Positions 27,629 through 34,957 of a DNA stretch of 34,957 bases are shown piece after piece; within the stretch, counting starts at the first letter, position 1; each line of letters starts with the position of its first letter. The notes below the pieces were generated by a model, which was not told the origin of the DNA, searched no databases, and worked only from the letters and a program-made list of their open reading frames with translations. Made by a program: the position numbers and the translations under genes. This DNA comes from Alphaproteobacteria bacterium (lineage in GTDB: Bacteria > Pseudomonadota > Alphaproteobacteria > Micropepsales > Micropepsaceae): assembly GCA_028871345.1 (NCBI GenBank), contig JAGWNK010000039.1:1-34957 (forward strand), read 5' to 3'.

Positions 27629-27718
27629 CACGATCTATCCTGGCTCACGTTTCAGGATCGCCGGCGCGGTCTGGCGGCCGCTGCCTGATCTTCATGTACG
27701 TATAGCCGTGCTCGATGG

Positions 27719-28258
27719 TTGCATCACCGTTTCGACGTTGTGGGAATTGCACAAGGAACGGCGGATACCGCGGCGGCTGCCCGCACGCTGGCACGCATGT
27801 CGGGCGCACGTCGCGCCGCAAAGTCCGAAGTGGTAGATCGCGGCGCCCTTATCGCGCGCGCTAGCTACCGCGCCGAAGACTTGGTCAAGACACTCGATCA
27901 GGTTTGCTCGAAAGCCGGTTACCGGTCGACGATCCGTGTTGACCAGGGAACCGAGTTCGTCTCGCGGGACCTCGATCTGTGGGCCTATGCCAAGGGCGCA
28001 ACGCTGGACTTCTCCCGACCTGGCAAACCTACCGACAACGCCTTCATCGAGTCCTTCAACGGTAAGTTCAGAACCGAATGCCTGAATGCCAATTGGTTCA
28101 TCAGCCTCGACGAAGCGCGCGCAAAATGCGAGGATTGGCGTAGAGACTACAACGAGGTGCGTCCACACAGTGCAATCGGCAACAAAACGCCGATAGAGCT
28201 TCACCGGATGGCGGCATCACCGGCCAGCCACCCACCCGAAGAAGCGGGAATTTTGTAG
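27719..28258 (+). pseudogene. IS3-family transposase, 3' fragment of OrfB
   Basis: From about residue 45 the frame shows the IS3-family DDE integrase C-terminus: RASYRAEDLVKTLDQVCSK, then IRVDQGTEFVSRDLDLWAYAKG (second catalytic Asp), DFSRPGKPTDNAFIESFNGKFRTECLN (catalytic Glu), and CEDWRRDYNEVRPHSAIGNKTPIEL. The N-terminal half of OrfB, with the first catalytic Asp, and all of OrfA are missing; the first roughly 40 codons do not resemble transposase. It is therefore a dead remnant. Its left break lies near 27830-27850. The right end of the element appears to reach into the next small gene (about 28290-28340). Confidence 0.85.
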
Positions 28259-28290
28259 CTCAGGTGGTCCAAGGTTGGGGGCAAGTTCAA

Positions 28291-28551
28291 ATGAAGAACG
28301 GACTCTCCACTCGTTTGGATGAGCTTCGGGGCTCTGGTCAGGGGCACAACGGCGAAACGGTATGGGACGGCACGGTCGCGGTGTTCGATCTAGCCGACAG
28401 CCCCAGCGGCGCAACGCGGGCCTACGCTTGGTCATACGAACGGGACGGCGGCAAGCGCCGGTTCTTTGCCGTACTCCACACAGGGCCGATTACAGGGCCA
28501 CGAGAAGCCGTCAGAGCGGCGATTGTGGCGGAGGCAAGGGCCGCCAGATGA
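28291..28551 (+). CDS. Small hypothetical protein, N-terminus probably derived from the IS end
   Basis: An 86-aa frame with GGGGG 9-10 nt before ATG 28291. Residues about 20-86 (ETVWDGTVAVFDLADSPSGATRAYAWSYERDGGKRRFFAVLHTGPITGPREAVRAAI) form a compact beta-rich domain that I associate with small uncharacterised alphaproteobacterial proteins; no function is known. Residues 1-18 (MKNGLSTRLDELRGSGQG) are encoded by sequence that looks like an IS3 right end, as is the ribosome binding site. So the original start may have been replaced by the insertion. It overlaps the next gene by ATGA. Confidence 0.55.
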   Translation: MKNGLSTRLDELRGSGQGHNGETVWDGTVAVFDLADSPSGATRAYAWSYERDGGKRRFFAVLHTGPITGPREAVRAAIVAEARAAR

Positions 28552-28691
28552 TCAAGATTGCTCTGTTTGTCTTCCTCGGACTGATCCTCGCGCCTGTGCT
28601 GCTCTACGTTAATTGGCAGAGTTGGTCTCTGGATTATCGAATCTACCGAGACCTGTTCCGGCGTTTGTTTGGGCGGAAAAAATCAAATTAG
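28548..28691 (+). CDS. 47-aa membrane peptide
   Basis: MIKIALFVFLGLILAPVLLYVN is a single hydrophobic helix, followed by an aromatic/basic tail (WQSWSLDYRIYRDLFRRLFGRKKSN), an inside-positive layout. Its ATG overlaps the TGA of the preceding small gene, so they are translationally coupled and may work as a pair. The function is unknown. Confidence 0.6.
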   Translation: MIKIALFVFLGLILAPVLLYVNWQSWSLDYRIYRDLFRRLFGRKKSN

Positions 28692-30796
<2,105 letters not shown>

Positions 30797-30840
30797 ATTC
30801 TTGGCGGGACCGCGGGCATGCGACGCATGGGGGCCTGTTC

Positions 30841-32112
30841 GTGACGCCGTCCGCCCGCCTGCAGTCGGCCATCGACATCCTGGACGCGATCGCGGCGACG
30901 GCGCAGCCGGTCGACCGCCTGCTGCGCGACTGGTTCCGCACGCGTCGCTATGCGGGTTCCAAGGACCGCGCGGCAGTATCGGAGCTGGTCTACGCCGTGC
31001 TGCGCCACCGCAGCGCCTGTGCTTGGCGGGTGGGAGGCGGGTCGGGCAGATCGCTGGTGATGGGAGCACTGTTGGCCGAAGGCCGCGCGCCCGAGGCCGT
31101 CGCCGCGCTGTTCGACGGCTCGGCTTACGGCCCGTCCCCGCTGACGGCGCAAGAGGCGCATGCGCTGGCCTCGCCATCCGGCGACATGCCGACGGCGGTG
31201 CGCGGCGAGTATCCGCCGTTCCTCGAAGCGGAGCTTGAGCGCGCCTTCGGCAAGGCATTGATGGACGAGATGCTGGCGCTGCAGGAGCGTGCACCGGTCG
31301 ATCTGCGCGTCAACGCGCTGAAAGCCGCGCGCGTTGCGGTGGAAGCGGAGCTGCGCCAAGCCGGCTTTGCGGTTTCGCCCGCGCCCTACGCGCCGTTCGG
31401 CTTGCGCCTTGCGCCGGGGGCGGGCTCGGCGCGGCTTTCCACCCTGGCGGCGTACACGGAAGGCCGCTTCGAATTCCAGGACGAGGCGGCGCAACTCGCG
31501 GCTTTGTTGTGCGGGGCGCAGCCGGGCCAGCGCGTGCTCGATCTTGCGGCGGGGGCGGGCGGCAAGACGCTGGCGCTGGCGGCGCAGATGCGGAACCGCG
31601 GCGAGATCGTCGCCCACGACATCGCCGCCGAGCGGTTGCAGGCGCTCGAAGCGCGGACCCGGCGCGCCGGCGCCACGATCATCCATCCCACGACAGCGGA
31701 GCCGCAGGGCCGCTTCGACCTCGTGCTGATCGATTCGCCTTGCAGCGGCAGCGGCACCTGGCGGCGCCAACCGGAGCTGCGCTGGCGCACCACGCCGGAG
31801 CGCCTCGCCGAGCTCCAGGGCCTGCAGCGCCGGCTGCTCGAAAAAGGGGCACGATTTGTCGCGCCCGGCGGCCGGCTGGTCTATGCCACCTGCTCGATCC
31901 TTCCCTCGGAGAACGAGGATATCGTTTCCGCCTTCACCGCCCATGGCGAATTCGAGGTCCTGCCGCCGGTCTGGCCGCAGGCCGTGGGCACCGCCCCGCC
32001 GCCCGGAATCGGCGCCTTCTTCAAGGCCTCGCCGCGCACCGCCGGCACGGACGGATTCTTCACAGCCGTTTTGCAGCGCCGTCGCTGGACAGAGAGCAAC
32101 GCAGTCGCGTAA
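30841..32112 (+). CDS. RsmB/NOP-family class I SAM-dependent RNA methyltransferase
   Basis: A 423-aa protein. The start is taken as GTG 30841 ([18 protein letters not shown]), 44 nt after guaB, because the NusB-like N-terminal helix begins there and GGGGGCC lies upstream; no ATG fits. The NusB-like region is about 1-140, the Rossmann methyltransferase about 150-420 with SAM motif [16 protein letters not shown], and the two family cysteines in [12 protein letters not shown] (Cys301) and [12 protein letters not shown] (Cys351), which release and attack C5 of cytosine. It probably methylates 16S rRNA (E. coli RsmB modifies C967). The specific target here is inferred. Confidence 0.88.
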   Translation: MTPSARLQSAIDILDAIAATAQPVDRLLRDWFRTRRYAGSKDRAAVSELVYAVLRHRSACAWRVGGGSGRSLVMGALLAEGRAPEAVAALFDGSAYGPSPLTAQEAHALASPSGDMPTAVRGEYPPFLEAELERAFGKALMDEMLALQERAPVDLRVNALKAARVAVEAELRQAGFAVSPAPYAPFGLRLAPGAGSARLSTLAAYTEGRFEFQDEAAQLAALLCGAQPGQRVLDLAAGAGGKTLALAAQMRNRGEIVAHDIAAERLQALEARTRRAGATIIHPTTAEPQGRFDLVLIDSPCSGSGTWRRQPELRWRTTPERLAELQGLQRRLLEKGARFVAPGGRLVYATCSILPSENEDIVSAFTAHGEFEVLPPVWPQAVGTAPPPGIGAFFKASPRTAGTDGFFTAVLQRRRWTESNAVA

Positions 32113-32120
32113 ATCCCTTC

Positions 32121-33668
32121 ATGGCTACTCCCGTCTTGGTGATCGATTTCGGCTCCCAGGTGACCCAGCTCATCGCGCGGCGCGTGCGCGAGGCCGGCGT
32201 CTATTGCGAGATCGTCCCCTTCGACAAGGCCGACGCCGCCATCCGCGCCGCCGAGCCCAGGGCGATCATCCTGTCGGGCGGTCCGATGAGCGTCACCGAA
32301 GCGCATACGCCGCGCGCCCCGCAGGCGGTGTTCGAAGCGGGCGTGCCGGTGCTGGGCATCTGCTACGGCGAGATGACGATGTGCGCCCAGCTGGGCGGGT
32401 GCGTCGAGGGCGGGCATGCGCGCGAGTTCGGTCGCGCCGACATCGAGATCATCGCGCCCACGCCGCTGCTCGCCGGCCTCGGCGACAGCGCGGGGCGCGA
32501 GCCGGTGTGGATGAGCCACGGCGACAAGATCGTCTCGATCCCGCCCGGCTTCAGCGTGGCCGCCACGTCGGAGAATTCGCCTTACGCCGTGATCGCCGAC
32601 GAGGCCCGCCGCTTCTACGGCGTGCAGTTCCATCCCGAGGTGGTGCACACCCCGCGCGGCGCCGCCATCCTCAGGAATTTCGTGGTCGATATTGCCGGCA
32701 TCGCGCCGGACTGGAACATGCACGCGTTCAAGCTGCAAGCCATCGAACGCATCCGAAAGCAGGTGGGCAAGGGCCGGGTGATCTGCGGCCTTTCCGGCGG
32801 CGTGGATTCCTCTGTCGCCGCGGTGCTGCTGCACGAAGCGATCGGCGACCAGCTCACCTGCATCTTCGTCGACACCGGGCTGATGCGCGCCGGCGAGGCC
32901 GAGCAGGTGGTGTCGCTGTTCCGCGGCCATTACAACATCCCGCTGCTGCACGCCGACGCCGCCGACATGTTCCTCGATCAGCTCGGGGGCGTCGAAGATC
33001 CCGAGAAGAAGCGCAAGATCATCGGTGCGGCCTTCATCGACGTGTTCGACTACGAAGCGGCGAAGGCGGGCGGCGCCGATTTCCTGGCGCAAGGCACGCT
33101 CTATCCCGACGTCATCGAGAGCGTATCGGCCACCGGCGGGCCTTCGGCCACCATCAAGTCGCATCACAATGTCGGCGGCCTGCCAGAGCATATGAAGATG
33201 AAGCTGGTCGAGCCGCTGCGCGAGCTGTTCAAGGACGAAGTGCGCGCGCTGGGCCGCGAGCTCGGCCTGCCCGAGGCTTTCGTCGGCCGCCATCCGTTTC
33301 CCGGCCCTGGCCTCGCCATCCGCATTCCCGGCGCCATCTCGCGCGACAAGCTCGCCATCCTGCGCAAGGCCGACACCATCTACCTCGACGAGATCCGCAA
33401 GGCGGGGCTCTACGATGCGATCTGGCAGGCCTTCGCGGTGCTGTTGCCGGTGAAGACGGTGGGCGTGATGGGCGACGACCGCACCTATGATTACGTCTGC
33501 GCCCTGCGCGCCGTGACTTCGTCGGACGGCATGACGGCGGATTCCTACCCCTTCGAGCACGCCTTCCTGGCGCGCGTGGCGACGCGCATCGTCAACGAAG
33601 TGAAGGGCATCAACCGCGTGGTCTACGACGTGACGTCCAAGCCGCCGGGAACCATCGAGTGGGAATGA
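32121..33668 (+). CDS. guaA: GMP synthase (glutamine-hydrolysing)
   Basis: A 515-aa protein that aminates XMP to GMP using ATP and glutamine, completing the branch begun by GuaB. The class I amidotransferase domain is about 1-195 ([16 protein letters not shown]; nucleophile Cys81 in [10 protein letters not shown]; catalytic His in [11 protein letters not shown]). The ATP pyrophosphatase domain has the PP-loop [12 protein letters not shown], and the dimerisation domain ends in [10 protein letters not shown], as is universal. One oddity: the residue two after the CYG motif, usually Gln in this superfamily (CxGxQ), is Met here. The gene begins 8 bp after the RsmB-like stop and lacks a strong ribosome binding site, so coupling to the upstream gene is likely. 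Confidence 0.97.
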   Translation: MATPVLVIDFGSQVTQLIARRVREAGVYCEIVPFDKADAAIRAAEPRAIILSGGPMSVTEAHTPRAPQAVFEAGVPVLGICYGEMTMCAQLGGCVEGGHAREFGRADIEIIAPTPLLAGLGDSAGREPVWMSHGDKIVSIPPGFSVAATSENSPYAVIADEARRFYGVQFHPEVVHTPRGAAILRNFVVDIAGIAPDWNMHAFKLQAIERIRKQVGKGRVICGLSGGVDSSVAAVLLHEAIGDQLTCIFVDTGLMRAGEAEQVVSLFRGHYNIPLLHADAADMFLDQLGGVEDPEKKRKIIGAAFIDVFDYEAAKAGGADFLAQGTLYPDVIESVSATGGPSATIKSHHNVGGLPEHMKMKLVEPLRELFKDEVRALGRELGLPEAFVGRHPFPGPGLAIRIPGAISRDKLAILRKADTIYLDEIRKAGLYDAIWQAFAVLLPVKTVGVMGDDRTYDYVCALRAVTSSDGMTADSYPFEHAFLARVATRIVNEVKGINRVVYDVTSKPPGTIEWE

Positions 33669-33669
33669 T

Positions 33670-33692
33670 CCCTCTCCCCTCGTGGGAGAGGG
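33670..33692. terminator. Hairpin directly after guaA
   Basis: Arms CCCTCTCCC and GGGAGAGGG with loop CTCGT, starting 2 nt after the guaA stop. There is no T-run. It is the first element of a compound intergenic hairpin cluster and probably ends or protects the guaB-rsmB-guaA transcript. Confidence 0.55.
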
Positions 33693-33736
33693 CGGTTCGC
33701 CTTGCACTTCGCGCAGCGAAGCGCTTAGGCGAACCG
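33693..33736. repeat. Nested inverted repeat (cruciform-like) after guaA
   Basis: Outer arms CGGTTCGCC (33693-33701) and GGCGAACCG (33728-33736) enclose an inner hairpin CTTCGC-GCA-GCGAAG (33707-33721). With the hairpin at 33670-33692 and the GGGTGAGGG that follows, this resembles the dispersed CCCTCTCCC...GGGTGAGGG intergenic elements common in high-GC proteobacteria. Confidence 0.65.
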
Positions 33737-33814
33737 GGTGAGGGGGTAGTGGGAAATGGAGCCAGAGTCGATTTTCGTCCCGCCGGGGCCTTCACCCGCC
33801 CCTTGAGGGAGGGT

Positions 33815-33837
33815 CGAAAAATCCGAAGGATTTTTCG
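33815..33837. terminator. Third hairpin in the guaA downstream region
   Basis: Arms CGAAAAATCC and GGATTTTTCG with loop GAA form a perfect 10-bp stem with an A/T-rich base, in an otherwise GC-rich gap. It may terminate either guaA read-through or the minus-strand membrane gene. The rest of 33838-34053 shows no gene. Confidence 0.5.
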
Positions 33838-34053
33838 GGGAGGGGTCTGCGAGAATTCAGCGGCATATTTCCCGAAGTCTCCGCGTGGCCGGGTGTCGTG
33901 CGCGGCGCCGCGGTAATCCGCATGCTGTCGCCGGATTCCGAATTGCCCGACAACCGGCAAGACTTGATCCAGAACCGGACCTAACCCTGTGGTCCACCTT
34001 GCGCCACAACTTGCCATTCGGTTTGCCGCCACGCCCGCGCCGGAGCGGGACGG

Positions 34054-34518
34054 TCAATCTCCTCGTGCCGGGTCCGCAGGAACCAGCGGCTTGCGGATGA
34101 TCATCCAGAACGAGGCCCCAGTGAACGCGCCCAGACAGGCGAAATACGCTGGCCCTTTGAGCAGCTTAAGCACTTCGATCCACGGCAAACCGTTGAAGTA
34201 GCTCAACGCGTTGTGCACGGCGTTGCTGAGACCGACGAAACTGGCGGTAAATGCAATGGGAGCCAGCCAGCTCGCGATCACTCCGACAATCATCGCAGTC
34301 CAAATATTGGCGGCACCCGCGCGGCGGAGAAGCAGGTAACTTGGCCAGCCGAAGGCGAGTACTCCGGCCAAACCGAACGCGTAGACCATAAGGACGGCCC
34401 CTACTTCGCTTCCAATGTCGTCACCGACAGGAGGAACTCCTTGCAGAAGCAGGGCCAACAACCCATTCGCCAGACAAAGCAGGAAAGGAGAAACCAACGT
34501 CGCAATGAGCGGCCACAT
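34054..34518 (-). CDS. Small polytopic membrane protein, unknown
   Basis: A 154-aa protein with about four hydrophobic helices (LIATLVSPFLLCLANGLLALLL; VGAVLMVYAFGLAGVLAFGWPSYLLL; WTAMIVGVIASWLAPIAFTASFVGL; FACLGAFTGASFWMII) and short polar loops. GGAG lies 11 nt before the ATG. No family was recognised. Codon use is less GC-biased than guaA, which may indicate a younger acquisition. It stands alone, convergent with guaA. Confidence 0.68.
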   Translation of the reverse strand: MWPLIATLVSPFLLCLANGLLALLLQGVPPVGDDIGSEVGAVLMVYAFGLAGVLAFGWPSYLLLRRAGAANIWTAMIVGVIASWLAPIAFTASFVGLSNAVHNALSYFNGLPWIEVLKLLKGPAYFACLGAFTGASFWMIIRKPLVPADPARGD

Positions 34519-34957
34519 TGGCGTATCTACTCCGGACAGGCGATCGGTGACAGCGTACCATTATCACCGGTCCTGTCTGACCTTCTTTGCCGCACAGACG
34601 GCGTCGAACGGCTGCAACGAGTGTCCGATCTTGGTCCCGTTGCTGTCATCGACGTCCGATGGCGACCGAAGTGTTGCCGCGATCCTGAGCCGGTCGGCTC
34701 CGGAGAACGGACACACGCCTGTCCGCCATCATCCCGGGCACCAGGAAGGGCGGCACGACGAAGAAAGCCTTCGCGCGGCTGGATGCGTCGCCTGCGAGTG
34801 TCCCGATCACAAAAAACTCGGCACGACCAAGGCGCATCGCCAAGCCCCGGCCCGCGTGGCGACGCGTGAAAAGCCGTTAACCATGAAAATTGTCTGCCTG
34901 CGACAAAATAGTCCTATTTGTCCACTTGAAGTCCTATTCTGGCTCCCCATTTCCTTG
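34519..34957. other. Terminal 439 bases without a supported gene
   Basis: Frames open here are shadow-like and lack ribosome binding sites. Near the end, TTAACC (34878-34883) precedes an ATG (34883) whose frame stays open for 25 codons to the window edge. It has no ribosome binding site and no recognisable protein, so it is noted but not called. A partial direct repeat AGTCCTATT occurs twice near the edge (about 34909 and 34930). Confidence 0.35.

Noticed and set aside
34883..34957. ATG with an open frame of 25 codons to the window edge, preceded by TTAACC
   Set aside because: There is no ribosome binding site and no recognisable peptide, and the frame is too short to judge. TTAACC alone is not enough to claim a CtrA site.

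Overview
The window is high-GC bacterial chromosome, most likely from an alphaproteobacterium. The guaB / rsmB-like / guaA order, the short Ppx/GppA phosphatase coupled to rlmE, an HWE-family histidine kinase and a soluble poly-HAMP hybrid kinase all point that way. The genus cannot be fixed from sequence reading alone. Most genes are ordinary chromosomal ones, with two accessory patches: about 16.5-18.3 kb (toxin-antitoxin genes beside a tRNA) and about 27.7-28.7 kb (an IS3 remnant with small orphan genes).

Layout. 1-670 (-): a periplasmic YfiR-like protein translationally coupled to the start of a probable TonB-dependent receptor that runs off the window. 1059-9217 (+): a two-gene signalling operon. 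The first gene is a 2098-aa cytosolic hybrid kinase with eleven perfect-length 92-aa HAMP repeats, GAF, HisKA/HATPase and three receivers. The second is a REC-PAS-HWE kinase-REC protein. 9260-14709: a histidine-utilisation cluster, hutI (-) divergent from hutU-hutH (+), with hutC (-) convergent at the end. A TGTA-N2-TACA palindrome in the hutI/hutU divergent region fits a HutC operator. 14865-16508 (-): a Tat-exported GH43 glycosidase with a 24-bp palindrome directly upstream. 16876-18049 (-): an extra XRE regulator, higA, higB and a truncated GIY-YIG nuclease, followed by two 30-bp palindromic repeats and tRNA-Gln(CTG).

18504-20158 (+): ppx/gppA and rlmE, start/stop-overlapped. 20191-27628: mixed single genes, namely a DUF885 protein, a small membrane protein, a secreted low-complexity protein, a GNAT acetyltransferase, an unrecognised 364-aa protein, ybaK, a secreted DUF4440-like protein, a zinc-ribbon protein and a DUF2189 membrane protein. 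27719-28691 (+): a 3' fragment of an IS3-family transposase followed by two overlapping small genes. 29324-33668 (+): guaB, an RsmB-like methyltransferase and guaA, followed by a cluster of intergenic hairpins. 34054-34518 (-): a small polytopic membrane protein. The last 440 bases hold no gene I can support.

How the genes fit together. HutH, HutU and HutI carry out the first three steps of histidine breakdown (histidine to urocanate to imidazolonepropionate to formiminoglutamate), with HutC as the likely urocanate-responsive repressor. The last step (HutG or HutF/HutG) is not in the window. GuaB and GuaA convert IMP to XMP to GMP. The kinase operon carries five receivers and two kinase cores but no visible DNA-binding or enzymatic output, so its output partner must lie elsewhere.
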